A stretch of 64,000 nucleotides of DNA, from assembly GCA_947252645.1 (NCBI GenBank), contig CAMXWF010000001.1:124001-188000 (forward strand), read 5' to 3'. Of this stretch, positions 15,796-24,807 are shown in pieces. Positions within the stretch are counted from its first letter, which is position 1. Each line of letters begins with the position of its first letter. Made by a program: the position numbers and the translations under genes. The DNA is from an uncultured Bacteroidia bacterium (GTDB lineage Bacteria > Bacteroidota > Bacteroidia > Bacteroidales > CAJPTX01). The notes under the pieces were generated by a model that saw only the letters and a list, made by a program, of their open reading frames with translations, was not told the DNA's origin and made no database searches.

Positions 15796-17229
15796 TTATT
15801 GGTGAAGGGAACACTGGAGGTTGTATCGGAAATTGAGGGGATCGGTGCTCAGTGTGCCGTCCCCGATTGCGGGGTGATTGCTATCGAAGACTCCAGCAGC
15901 GAAATAGCCATTGTTCCACCCATTCCACCCCCAGTTACAATGGAGGAAGCGTTGTTTTTGTGTACTTCTTCTTACCACCTCGCCATCGTATCCGATGAAT
16001 GCTATAGTTCGCTGTTGCTCCATGTATCCGTCCACAACCCATGCGTGGCCGCCAGCGTAGGAGGTTTCTGTCCAGGTGATGAACCAGGAGCCGTGTTTAG
16101 TTTCTATCTTGGTATCGAACCCGCGCATGAGTGCAGGATGCCGTTTTGCCAAGCTGGAAGCCAGGCTGTTATAGTTGTAGTCCTCAAGGGAGCTATAGGG
16201 TATTCCCAGCTGGTTGTTGAGGAAGGTTACGGCATCGGCTGTTTGAGCTCCTGATCCCTCAACGCCCCAATCCATGTGGACACCATCGCCAATGGTGCGG
16301 AAGAGCTGGGCGATGTCAGCATAATAGATTTGCATAGTGGCCTTCACGTTGGGACAGTGCTGCTTGCGCAGTTTAAGCCGAACAAATGCGCTGTCACGTG
16401 CAAGGGTTAGGAGTCTCCAGTTTAGTCCGAGGGCCCAACTGCCCGTTGGGTGACGGGCATAGTAGGTGGCTGCGATTTGGGCAGTGGCGGTGGCAACACA
16501 ACCTGCCGCTGCGTGCTGGCCGGAGATGAGGGGTGCGTCATTGTTGTAGGGGTAACCTTGCCCCCAGCAGACCGGGGAGAGGGGATGTACTTGCGAGGTG
16601 GTCTTCCATGGCCCCCAGCTGATTTTTTTGAACGACTTTGGTTTAGGATGCGGTGTGTGGCGTACGGAGTCCCAGCGTATGGGTTTATTTTGAGCATTTA
16701 GCGCTTCTTCGAAGGAGGCTCGTTGCTGGGCGAAGTAGGCAGGGAGCCGCGAGAGGAATACGCTTATGCCCGAAAGGCGGAGTGCGCTGGTGTCGGAGAA
16801 GTTGCCGGAGTCGAGGATGGCCAGTATATCGCCCACGCGGCGGTCGCCCGCAATAAGAGTACTGCCCTGCCCGCTGGGGCTATTGAGAATGTAGAGGAGC
16901 GTGTCCACATCGTGGTTGTGCCTTGCGCCTCGCGTGGCAGTGGGTAGATTGTCACGGAGTATGAATTGTACTTCATACGCTCTGCTTGGTGCAGTGCCAC
17001 GAGTTCTGTTCGAGGTGGTGGAGGCATCGGCCAATTCTATGGCTTCTTGGAGGCTACGCTGGGGGTGAAGCGCAATCCAGCGCATCATGCTGGCCTTGGC
17101 CAACAGGGAGTCTTGTTGCGGAGCGGAAAACTCTGCTGGCGACAGTTCTCTTTGCTTACATGCTGTGCCTAGCGCGCCAGCCGCGAGGGCTGCTAGGAGG
17201 ATGAGGGCGTGGGGTAAAATGTGTCGCAT
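15796..17229 (-). CDS. C10-family (streptopain-like) cysteine peptidase, lipoprotein
   Basis: A secreted papain-fold protease of 477 residues. Residues 1-24 form a lipoprotein signal (LGTAC, Cys24). A propeptide of the streptopain type spans about 30-200. The catalytic cysteine is in AAAGCVATATAQI (Cys244), the catalytic histidine in YAGGHAWVVDGY (His395), and the Trp/Asn oxyanion region in HCNWGWNGWNNGYF. All expected active-site residues are present, so it should be active after the propeptide is removed. No type IX secretion C-terminal domain is seen; lipid anchoring is the likely route of surface retention. A TACCTTTG box 46 nt upstream on the minus strand is the probable promoter. Confidence 0.92.
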   Translation of the reverse strand: MRHILPHALILLAALAAGALGTACKQRELSPAEFSAPQQDSLLAKASMMRWIALHPQRSLQEAIELADASTTSNRTRGTAPSRAYEVQFILRDNLPTATRGARHNHDVDTLLYILNSPSGQGSTLIAGDRRVGDILAILDSGNFSDTSALRLSGISVFLSRLPAYFAQQRASFEEALNAQNKPIRWDSVRHTPHPKPKSFKKISWGPWKTTSQVHPLSPVCWGQGYPYNNDAPLISGQHAAAGCVATATAQIAATYYARHPTGSWALGLNWRLLTLARDSAFVRLKLRKQHCPNVKATMQIYYADIAQLFRTIGDGVHMDWGVEGSGAQTADAVTFLNNQLGIPYSSLEDYNYNSLASSLAKRHPALMRGFDTKIETKHGSWFITWTETSYAGGHAWVVDGYMEQQRTIAFIGYDGEVVRRSTQKQRFLHCNWGWNGWNNGYFAAGVFDSNHPAIGDGTLSTDPLNFRYNLQCSLHQ

Positions 17230-17275
17230 GGGATAGGGGTTTTATGGGGCGCATAGTTGGTTGCGCCAATCATTC

Positions 17276-17283
17276 CAAAGGTA
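17276..17283 (-). promoter_or_regulatory. -7 box of the C10 peptidase promoter
   Basis: TACCTTTG on the minus strand, 46 nt before the peptidase ATG at 17229. Confidence 0.5.
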
Positions 17284-17367
17284 CGAATTTTTCTTTTGCT
17301 AGGGCTTGGGTAGTACGAGCGGGCGTAGGGTGCGAGCGGGCTGGGGTGCGGAATGCGTTAAAAGTCC

Positions 17368-17375
17368 TAGCTTTG
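17368..17375 (+). promoter_or_regulatory. -7 box of the polyprenyl synthase promoter
   Basis: TAGCTTTG, an exact TAnnTTTG match, about 59 nt before the ATG at 17435. It probably drives the synthase, cvpA and folB genes. Confidence 0.5.
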
Positions 17376-17434
17376 CGCGCTGTCTGGGGGCTAGAAGCAC
17401 TAGCTGCAGGGGCGCGGCAAGTTATAGATGGTTG

Positions 17435-18409
17435 ATGGCGAGTCTGCATGATATAAAGGCGCCTGTAGCTGGGGAGCTAGAGGAGTTCAACCGCTACTAC
17501 CGCGGGGTGCTGGAGGTGCCGACGTATAGTTTGCGGGTGATACTGTGGTATGTGCTGCGTGCGCCGGGTAAGCAGCTCAGGCCGTTGCTGTGCTACCTGA
17601 GCGCCGCGGCCACGGGTGGGGTTCGTAGTAGCACCAAGGTGGCGGCGGCGATGGTGGAGCTGGTGCATAATGCCTCGTTGCTCCATGACGATGTGGTGGA
17701 TCAGTCGTCGTTGCGTCGTGGTCGCCCTTCGGTGGCGAGGCTATGGCGGAGTAAGGGGGCGGTGTTGGCGGGGGACTACATGCTGGCGGAGGGTTTGCGG
17801 CTGGCGGTTCGAGAGGGAGAGAGCGGTTTGTTGGCCATCATGAGTGGGGCCGTGCAGCAGATGAGCGTAGGGGAGCTGGAGCAGCTTCGCCTAGCGCGGC
17901 GGTATAGCCGGAATCGCGAGGGCTACTACCACGTTATCCAGGGAAAGACGGCAGCCCTGCTTTCGGCTAGCTGCGCGGCAGGGGCCTATACGGCCGGGGC
18001 ACAGCCGGAGAGCTACGCTAGCTTGGAGGAGTATGGCCGTCTGCTGGGGTTGGCATTTCAGATTCGCGATGACATCATGGATTTCCTGCCGCAGCGGCTG
18101 CTGAATAAGAGTGCAGGCAATGACCTCAAGGAGGGCAAGATGACGCTGCCGGTGCTGCAGGCCCTCGACCTATTGCCAGCAGGGGATTCGCAGCGGCTAC
18201 GTAGTCTCATACATCGGGCGCCCAAGGATAGCAAGGCGCATCAGGCGGCCCTGGAGCTGGTGCGGCGTTCAGGCGCAATTGAGGCGGCGCACGAGAAGGT
18301 GCGAGATTTTGCGACGCAGGCCAAGCAGCAGCTTGATGGTTTGCCGCCATCGCGCGCTAGGGAGTCGTTACTATTGCTTGCAGACTATATTGTGGAGAGG
18401 CTCTCTTAG
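17435..18409 (+). CDS. polyprenyl diphosphate synthase (octaprenyl/heptaprenyl type)
   Basis: A trans-isoprenyl diphosphate synthase that condenses isopentenyl diphosphate units to make the quinone side chain. The 324-residue product has both aspartate-rich motifs: DDVVD (about 85-89, in LLHDDVVDQSSLRRG) and DDIMD (about 212-216, in FQIRDDIMDF), with KQLRP near residue 47 for substrate binding. The frame is open back to 17306 but lacks family similarity before MASLHDIKAP, so ATG 17435 is chosen. cvpA follows after 6 bp. Chain length cannot be read from the sequence. Confidence 0.92.
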   Translation: MASLHDIKAPVAGELEEFNRYYRGVLEVPTYSLRVILWYVLRAPGKQLRPLLCYLSAAATGGVRSSTKVAAAMVELVHNASLLHDDVVDQSSLRRGRPSVARLWRSKGAVLAGDYMLAEGLRLAVREGESGLLAIMSGAVQQMSVGELEQLRLARRYSRNREGYYHVIQGKTAALLSASCAAGAYTAGAQPESYASLEEYGRLLGLAFQIRDDIMDFLPQRLLNKSAGNDLKEGKMTLPVLQALDLLPAGDSQRLRSLIHRAPKDSKAHQAALELVRRSGAIEAAHEKVRDFATQAKQQLDGLPPSRARESLLLLADYIVERLS

Positions 18410-18415
18410 TATATC

Positions 18416-18949
18416 ATGGTTTTTCTCGATGTTCTTATTGTTTGCCTTTTGGGAGTTGGGGCAGTAATAGGCTTCATGCGAGGTTTTCTCAAGCAGGTAG
18501 TGTTGTTGGCTTCTTTGCTGCTGGGGATATTTTTGGCGGTGCGTTTTTCGGAGGCCACGGCTGGGGTGCTGGCGCATTTTGTGCCGTGGAGTCCCTACGT
18601 GGTGCTATTGGTGGCCTTCCTGTGTAATTTCATTCTGGCCATCATATTGGTCTATATAGTGAGCCATCTGGTCCGTAGCATATTGCAGCAGCTCTCCATA
18701 GTTTGGCTCGACAAGCTGCTGGGCCTCGTGTTGGGGTTTTGTACGATGCTTTTTTTGATGAGTTCTTTCTTTTTTGTCTTTGCCCATCTGCCTTCTAGTA
18801 GCCCGATCATTTCGCCCGCGGTGCAGGCGCAGAGTCGTTTTTACCGGCCAGTGGCGTCGGTGGCGCCGGCCGTTTATCCCCGTTTGCGGGCTATGGCGCA
18901 CCAGGCGTGGGAGCGCGTGCAGGTGTCGGAGTTGTCTAGCGCACGGTAG
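18416..18949 (+). CDS. CvpA family membrane protein
   Basis: A 177-residue inner-membrane protein with four hydrophobic segments (about 2-22, 25-45, 60-85, 100-125). It carries the CvpA pattern at the N terminus (FLDVLIVCLLGVGAVIGFMRGFLKQ), followed by a short soluble C-terminal tail. CvpA was named for its link to colicin V production; its general role is poorly defined. It lies 6 bp after the polyprenyl synthase and 3 bp before folB, so it is inside an operon. Confidence 0.88.
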   Translation: MVFLDVLIVCLLGVGAVIGFMRGFLKQVVLLASLLLGIFLAVRFSEATAGVLAHFVPWSPYVVLLVAFLCNFILAIILVYIVSHLVRSILQQLSIVWLDKLLGLVLGFCTMLFLMSSFFFVFAHLPSSSPIISPAVQAQSRFYRPVASVAPAVYPRLRAMAHQAWERVQVSELSSAR

Positions 18950-18952
18950 TCT

Positions 18953-19381
18953 ATGGGTCAAGCAACGGTAATAGGTTTGGAAGGGATTCGGCTGAGGGCC
19001 TTTCACGGTTGCTATTCGGAGGAGGCCGTGGTGGGCAATGAGTACCTAGTGGACTTGTATATCACGGCGGATACTTCGCTGGCCGAGGCGACGGATGATG
19101 TGAAGGATTCGGTCAATTACCAGGAGGCCTACGCGATAGTGTGCCGGGAGATGGCGCGCCGTTCGCACATCCTGGAGCATGTGGCGCGGCGGATAGTGGA
19201 TGGGGTATTTGGTAGTTTTGCGCAGGCGGTGGAGGTGCGATTGAAGGTACGCAAGCTGGCGCCGGCGATGGGAGGCGTGGTGTTTGCTTCCTCGGTGGAG
19301 ATGGAGCGCACGCGCGCCGAGTGGGCTTTGGGGGTCGATGGTGCGGGGTCGGCATCTGCCGGAGGGGCGTTGTTGGCCTAG
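18953..19381 (+). CDS. folB: dihydroneopterin aldolase
   Basis: FolB converts dihydroneopterin to 6-hydroxymethyl-dihydropterin and glycolaldehyde in folate synthesis. The 142-residue product has the family motifs: IRLRAFHGCYSEE with the conserved glutamates, DSVNYQEAY, HILEHVARRIVDG, and a C-terminal VRLKVRKLAPAMGG with the catalytic lysine. ATG 18953 follows the cvpA stop by 3 bp. The last about 20 residues are Gly/Ala-rich and not part of the conserved fold. Confidence 0.93.
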   Translation: MGQATVIGLEGIRLRAFHGCYSEEAVVGNEYLVDLYITADTSLAEATDDVKDSVNYQEAYAIVCREMARRSHILEHVARRIVDGVFGSFAQAVEVRLKVRKLAPAMGGVVFASSVEMERTRAEWALGVDGAGSASAGGALLA

Positions 19382-19488
19382 TCACGCCCGAGCGCGTTGC
19401 TTTTTGTCGGGGCGTGCCGGAGGTTGAGGCCCCAGCGTGTTTCCATTCTTGCTACCTTAGCTCACTTAAAGGGCATATTTGCTAGGTA

Positions 19489-22098
19489 ATGGTCAATCGT
19501 TTGATTCCCCGGGAGACGCCCATGATGCGTCAGTACAATCGCGTGAAGGCGCAGTATCCTGATGCACTCGTGCTGTTTAGGATGGGGGATTTTTACGAGG
19601 CGTTTGAGCAGGATGCGGTGAAGATGTCGGGGATTTTGGGTATCACGTTGACCAAGCGGGCCAACGGAGGTGCGGCCGACATGGATTTGGCGGGCTTTCC
19701 CTACCATGCGCTTGACACGTACCTGCCGAAGCTTGTGCGCGCAGGCGAGCGCGTGGCCATCTGCGAGCAGCTGGAGGATCCCAAGTTGACCAAGACGCTG
19801 GTCAAGCGGGGCGTGACGGAGGTGGTGACCCCTGGGGTGGCCTTGGAGGCCAATGTGCTGGACAAGGACAACAATTTTTTGGCCTCGGTGAGCATGCAGG
19901 GGGATGAGTGTGGCATAGCGTTCATTGATGTGTCGACTGGGGAGTTTTACCTGGCGCAGGGGACCCAGGGTTATATAGATAAGCTGTTGGGGAATTTCCA
20001 GCCCAAGGAGGTGCTGGTGGGGCGAGGCGCGGAGCAGGCCTTTGAGGCGGTTTTTGGCCAGCGCTACTACCTCACGCGGATGGACGATTGGGCTTTTGAT
20101 GCGCGCGATGCCAGCCATAGGCTCACAGAGCAGTTTGGCACCAACGGGCTGCGTGGCTTTGGGGTGGAGGGGTTGCCCCTGGGGATCAGCGCGGCGGGTA
20201 GCATATTGGCCTACCTTGAATTGACCAAGCATGCGAGTCTTACGCATGTGACGGGGATTTCGCGTTTGGATCCGGAACAGTATGTTTGGCTAGACCGCTA
20301 TACGCTGCGCAACCTGGAGGTTTTTGAGCCTTCAGCCGAGCAGGGGCATACGCTCTACGCCACGGTGGATCGCACGCTGACCCCCATGGGTGGGCGTTTG
20401 CTCAAGCATTGGCTTAGTTTCCCACTGCGCGATGTGTCTGCAATACAGCTGCGCCACGGTGCAGTGGGGGCATTCATGGCGCACCCGGAGCAGCGGGAGA
20501 GTCTGGGGGATCTGCTGCGGTCTTTTGGCGACTTGGAGCGCTTGGCCTCTAGGGCCTCCATGGGGCGCATTGGGCCCCGTGAGATCTACAAGCTAGGCCA
20601 GACGCTAGCGCTTCTCCCCCCCCTGAAGCAGATAGTGGGAGGGCTTGGCAATGAGACGCTGCGGACTTTGGCGGATCAGATCAACAGCTGCGAGTCGCTG
20701 GCGCAGCGGATACGCCAGGAGGTACGTCCGGATCCGGGCCCTGTGGGTAAGGATGCGATTTTCAACGATGGGGTGGACGAGGAGCTCGATCGGCTACGAG
20801 GTCTACACCGCGATGCCAAGGGGACGCTGCACACCATGCTCCAGCGCCAGATACACCTGACGGGTATAGCCTCCCTGAAGGTGGGGTTCAACAACGTTTT
20901 TGGCTACTACTTTGAGGTGCGGAACACCTATAAGGATCGCGTGCCGCAGGATTGGGTTCGTAAGCAGACGTTGGTGTCGGCAGAGCGCTATATCAACGAT
21001 GAGCTCAAGACGTATGAGCAGCAGATAACCACGGCCGAGGTGCGGATCCAGGAGCTGGAGGTCAAGCTCTTGGAGCGCTTGATGCAGACGTTGGTGGACT
21101 ACGTGCCAACGCTATTGCTGGATTCGAGCTTGGTGGCGCAGGTAGATGTGTTGTCGGGCTACGCGGCGTTGGCCCAGGCGAAGCAGTGGGTTTGTCCGAC
21201 ACTAGACGATTCGTATGTGCTTGACATCACGGCGGGTTGGCATCCGGTGATAGCGGATATGCTTCCGAGTGGGCAGCAGTATGTGCCCAACAGCGTACGG
21301 CTAGACGATCAGGATTGCCAGATCATGATGTTGACGGGCCCCAACATGTCGGGCAAGTCGGCGCTTTTGCGCCAGACGGCGATCATTGTACTATTGGCGC
21401 AGGCAGGTTGCTACGTGCCGGCGCAGGCGGCGCACTTGGGGATAGTAGACAAGATATTTACGCGAGTGGGGGCCTCGGACAATATCTCAGCGGGCGAGTC
21501 GACCTTCATGGTGGAGATGGCCGAGGCGGCCAGCATACTGAACAATCTTTCGGCGCGGAGCTTGATATTGCTCGATGAGATAGGTCGCGGTACGAGTACC
21601 TACGATGGGATTTCGATAGCGTGGGCCATGGCGGAGTACCTGCATGAGTGGCCCCATGGTCGGCCCAAGACGCTTTTTGCCACGCACTACCACGAGCTCA
21701 ACGACATGGCAGAGCAGTACACGCGGATTCACAATTTCAGCATTTCCACCAAGGAGGTGGATGGCCAGATTATTTTTCTTCGCAAGCTGGAGCCGCATGG
21801 GAGTGCGCATAGTTTTGGTATCCACGTGGCTAAGCTGGCGGGCATGCCGCCGAGCGTGATAGCTCGTGCGGAGCAGATACTCAGGAGTTTGGAGTTGCGT
21901 CGGGCCCGGGCGAGCGAGCCGGAGGCCTCAGCCGAGGGGCGCGCGGTGGAGCCATCGGTGCAATTGAGCGTGTTCCAGGTGGACGATCCGGTGATAAAGT
22001 CGATCCAGGAGAAGCTCCGCCAGGTGGATATAGACCATATGACGCCGGTAGAGGCACTCAACATGCTCAACGAGATCAAGCGGCTTTCGGGCCTGTAA
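19489..22098 (+). CDS. mutS: DNA mismatch repair protein MutS
   Basis: MutS recognises mismatches and recruits MutL. The 869-residue protein is full length. The mismatch-binding N-terminal domain contains LVLFRMGDFYEAF (the Phe-x-Glu wedge); connector, core and clamp domains follow; the ATPase has Walker A GPNMSGKS (about 617-624), Walker B LLDEIGRGTST and the helix-turn-helix region to about residue 810. A Glu/Ala-rich linker precedes a C-terminal VDIDHMTPVEALNMLNEIKRL motif typical of Bacteroidota MutS. A CATATTTG sequence just upstream is one base from the promoter consensus. recQ follows after 15 bp. Confidence 0.97.
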   Translation: MVNRLIPRETPMMRQYNRVKAQYPDALVLFRMGDFYEAFEQDAVKMSGILGITLTKRANGGAADMDLAGFPYHALDTYLPKLVRAGERVAICEQLEDPKLTKTLVKRGVTEVVTPGVALEANVLDKDNNFLASVSMQGDECGIAFIDVSTGEFYLAQGTQGYIDKLLGNFQPKEVLVGRGAEQAFEAVFGQRYYLTRMDDWAFDARDASHRLTEQFGTNGLRGFGVEGLPLGISAAGSILAYLELTKHASLTHVTGISRLDPEQYVWLDRYTLRNLEVFEPSAEQGHTLYATVDRTLTPMGGRLLKHWLSFPLRDVSAIQLRHGAVGAFMAHPEQRESLGDLLRSFGDLERLASRASMGRIGPREIYKLGQTLALLPPLKQIVGGLGNETLRTLADQINSCESLAQRIRQEVRPDPGPVGKDAIFNDGVDEELDRLRGLHRDAKGTLHTMLQRQIHLTGIASLKVGFNNVFGYYFEVRNTYKDRVPQDWVRKQTLVSAERYINDELKTYEQQITTAEVRIQELEVKLLERLMQTLVDYVPTLLLDSSLVAQVDVLSGYAALAQAKQWVCPTLDDSYVLDITAGWHPVIADMLPSGQQYVPNSVRLDDQDCQIMMLTGPNMSGKSALLRQTAIIVLLAQAGCYVPAQAAHLGIVDKIFTRVGASDNISAGESTFMVEMAEAASILNNLSARSLILLDEIGRGTSTYDGISIAWAMAEYLHEWPHGRPKTLFATHYHELNDMAEQYTRIHNFSISTKEVDGQIIFLRKLEPHGSAHSFGIHVAKLAGMPPSVIARAEQILRSLELRRARASEPEASAEGRAVEPSVQLSVFQVDDPVIKSIQEKLRQVDIDHMTPVEALNMLNEIKRLSGL

Positions 22099-22113
22099 GT
22101 TTTTCTGGTTCAG

Positions 22114-24027
22114 GTGTCTCGCGATCCCCTTGCGTTGTTGCATCAGTATTGGGGCTACAGTGATTTTCGTCCGCTGCAGCGCGAGGTGATAGAGAGCGTG
22201 CTATCGGGTCGAGATACGCTGGCCCTGATGCCGACAGGAGGAGGCAAGTCGATAACCTATCAGGTTGCTGGTCTCTGTCGTGGTGGCGTGACTATTGTGG
22301 TTTCGCCGCTCATAGCTCTGATGGAAGACCAGGTGCAGGGTTTGCAATCCAGGGGCCTACGCGCCTATACCCTGCATTCTGGCCAGGAGACGGAAGTGCA
22401 GCAGCAGGTGTTTTCGGCTCTAGCCGAGGGGGGCTGCGAGTTTCTCTACGTTTCGCCTGAGCGCCTACTAACGCAGCGTTTTCTTGATTTAGCGCGGGGG
22501 CTCTCTTTGGGGCTTTTGGCCGTAGACGAGGCGCACTGCATTTCGCAGTGGGGGCATGAGTTTCGCCCAGAATACAGGGCGCTGGGGGATTTTCGTGCGT
22601 TGCATGCTGCCGTGCCGTGTCTGGCCGTTACGGCTACGGCCACGCCTGGAGTGGCCCGCGAGATCATGGCCCAGCTCCGTTTCCGGCATCCGCGACTTTT
22701 GCAGATGAGTTTTGTGCGGCCGAATCTCACCTACTCGGTGGTTAGGAGCGAGGACACGCTGGGCGATCTCTACCGTTATATAGCGCAGTTGCCCGGCACA
22801 GGCATTGTGTATTGCCGTAGGCGGAGGCTGTGTGAGGTGTTGGCGCACTATCTCACGGTGCGCGGCCTACGGGCAGCGGCGTACCATGCGGGCCTAAGCG
22901 CGGAGCTGCGTGCGGCTCGCCAGGCGGCGTGGATGTCGGGGCAAACAGGGGTCATGGTGGCTACCAATGCTTTTGGTATGGGGATAGATAGGCCCGACGT
23001 GCGCTACGTCATCCACCTTGGGCCGCCACCTTCGCTGGAGGAGTACTACCAGGAGGCTGGCCGCGCGGGTCGCGATGGCAGGCCTTCGCGCGCTTTGTTG
23101 TTCTGTAGCGAGGAGCAGATAGCTCAGCTTAAGAGCAGCTATGCTAGTGCGTATCCCTCCGCGGAGTTGATAGCTCGGGTGTATTGCGTGGTGGTGCAGT
23201 GCGTGGGTTGGCAGGATGGCTTCGTGGAGCAGCCATCGGCGTATTGCTCGGTGGCCGAGGTGGCCAGGCAGCTCCGTTGTGGTGAGGCGGAGGTTTTTTC
23301 TGCGCTGCGTCTTCTGGCCTTTCGAGGTTGGCTTTGCTATTTTCCCAAGGTGCTGGGGGCGGTGGAGATTACGTTGCTGGAGTCGCTATCTTCCTGCGTA
23401 GGGCGGCTGGATGAGGCTTTAGGTGAGCTGTTAGCGCGCCTAGGGCGCCAGTTTCCCCTCTCGGAGGGTCGGGCTACTTTTGTGCCCCTTGGGGTGGTGG
23501 CGCTTCGGGAGCAGTGTCAGCTTTACGAGCTGGAGGAGGCACTGGGCGCAATAGCCCAACGGGGACTGATAGCGTGTAGAGCTGCGCCTTTCTCCGAGCG
23601 GGTGCGGCTGGAGCGCGAGCCGCCGGTGGAGTTGAACGATTTGGTCGATGGGGCCTGGCTCGATGCGCTTCGGCAGGCACACCAGGCGCGCACACAGGCG
23701 ATGCTTAGCTACTTGGGGGAGTCGGGTGTTTGCCGTAGTCGTCAGCTGTGTGGCTACTTTGGGGAGGTTTCTGTGGCCCCCTGCGGCCATTGCGATGTGT
23801 GTAGAAGGGAGCTAGAGGAGAACCCAGATGCGGGGGCTGTGGAGGCCATGGAGGTGGCGCTCAGGGATTTTCTCCGAGAGCCCCGTGTGGTGGAGGAGGT
23901 GCAGGAGTTCTTGGTTCCGCTCAATTGGCCGGAGGGGTGGCCGATGGCACGGCAGTTTTACTATGATCTGCATCGGGGCTACATAGCCCTCGACAGGGCG
24001 TGGCGCTATTGTTGGGTGGGGAATTAG
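22114..24027 (+). CDS. recQ: RecQ-family ATP-dependent DNA helicase
   Basis: A 3'-5' superfamily-2 helicase of 637 residues. Walker A is TGGGKS (about 42-47), the DEAH box is at about 137-140 with the RecQ aromatic loop HCISQWGHEFRPEY, and motifs V and VI are in MVATNAFGMGIDRPDVRYVIH and YYQEAGRAGRDG. The zinc-binding four-cysteine region (CRSRQLCGYFGE...CGHCDVC) follows a winged-helix part. There is no HRDC domain, as in many Bacteroidota second RecQ paralogues. The start is GTG at 22114; no ATG fits. It probably shares a transcript with mutS and ends 3 bp from the convergent amidase gene. Confidence 0.93.
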   Translation: MSRDPLALLHQYWGYSDFRPLQREVIESVLSGRDTLALMPTGGGKSITYQVAGLCRGGVTIVVSPLIALMEDQVQGLQSRGLRAYTLHSGQETEVQQQVFSALAEGGCEFLYVSPERLLTQRFLDLARGLSLGLLAVDEAHCISQWGHEFRPEYRALGDFRALHAAVPCLAVTATATPGVAREIMAQLRFRHPRLLQMSFVRPNLTYSVVRSEDTLGDLYRYIAQLPGTGIVYCRRRRLCEVLAHYLTVRGLRAAAYHAGLSAELRAARQAAWMSGQTGVMVATNAFGMGIDRPDVRYVIHLGPPPSLEEYYQEAGRAGRDGRPSRALLFCSEEQIAQLKSSYASAYPSAELIARVYCVVVQCVGWQDGFVEQPSAYCSVAEVARQLRCGEAEVFSALRLLAFRGWLCYFPKVLGAVEITLLESLSSCVGRLDEALGELLARLGRQFPLSEGRATFVPLGVVALREQCQLYELEEALGAIAQRGLIACRAAPFSERVRLEREPPVELNDLVDGAWLDALRQAHQARTQAMLSYLGESGVCRSRQLCGYFGEVSVAPCGHCDVCRRELEENPDAGAVEAMEVALRDFLREPRVVEEVQEFLVPLNWPEGWPMARQFYYDLHRGYIALDRAWRYCWVGN

Positions 24028-24030
24028 TTG

Positions 24031-24798
24031 CTAGAGGTTATCTAGGAAGGGGAAGCGCTTTCGGAAACGGAGGAGTTTTTCGTAGGAGATAGAGGTTTCT
24101 ATCCATTGCGCGGCGTTTGGATTTGCCGCGGCGAGTATGGTGCCATCGGGGCCTAGGATGACGGAGTCGCCTTGGTAGTGTGTGCCTTTGGAATCGTTGC
24201 CCGTGCGGTTGACGCCCACGAGATAGGCTAGGTTTTCGATGGCCCTGGCGCGTAGTAGCGAGGTCCAAGCGAAGGCGCGCGAGGCGGGGAAGCTGGCCAC
24301 GTAGATGAGGAGGTCGTAGTCGTTGGCACTACGGGCCAGCTCCGGGAAGCGTAGGTCGAAGCATATTTGTGGCAAGATGCGCCAGCCCGCGAAGCTAAGC
24401 ACCACGCGCTTGTGCCCAGGCTGGAATAGCTGAGCTTCCCGGGAGATGCTGAAGAGCCTGCGTTTGTCGTAGTGCGTCAGTTGGCCATCGGGGAAGCAAG
24501 CGTAGAAGCGGTTGAAGATTCCTTGAGCCTCCTTGATGGCCACGCTACCGCACAGGAGGATTCCGTGTTTTTTTGCGGTGTTTTGCATCCAGTGCAGGAT
24601 GGGCCCGTCCTCCTCTTCCACGATTTCTGGAGAAGGTTCGAATCCGGTGGCGAACATTTCTGGAAGGACTACCAGGTGAGTTGAGGTGGTCTGTAGCGAG
24701 GCGATTTGCTGGGAGTAGAACTCCAGGTTGGCCGGCACATCGTGTGGCGTAATGTCTGGCTGCAGCGCGGAGATGAGGAGGTCTTTAGGGGTAGCCAT
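24031..24798 (-). CDS. nitrilase-superfamily amidase (omega-amidase/YafV-like)
   Basis: A carbon-nitrogen hydrolase of 255 residues with the catalytic triad of the superfamily: Glu in LPEMFATGF, Lys in HYDKRRLF and Cys in PQICFDLRFPE. The YDKRRLF and DLRFPE forms match YafV/omega-amidases, which hydrolyse alpha-ketoglutaramate or alpha-ketosuccinamate in metabolite repair. Cytosolic, with no signal sequence. It follows miaB by 9 bp on the same strand. Substrate assignment is by motif similarity only. Confidence 0.87.
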   Translation of the reverse strand: MATPKDLLISALQPDITPHDVPANLEFYSQQIASLQTTSTHLVVLPEMFATGFEPSPEIVEEEDGPILHWMQNTAKKHGILLCGSVAIKEAQGIFNRFYACFPDGQLTHYDKRRLFSISREAQLFQPGHKRVVLSFAGWRILPQICFDLRFPELARSANDYDLLIYVASFPASRAFAWTSLLRARAIENLAYLVGVNRTGNDSKGTHYQGDSVILGPDGTILAAANPNAAQWIETSISYEKLLRFRKRFPFLDNL

Positions 24799-24807
24799 GG
24801 GAGGGAT

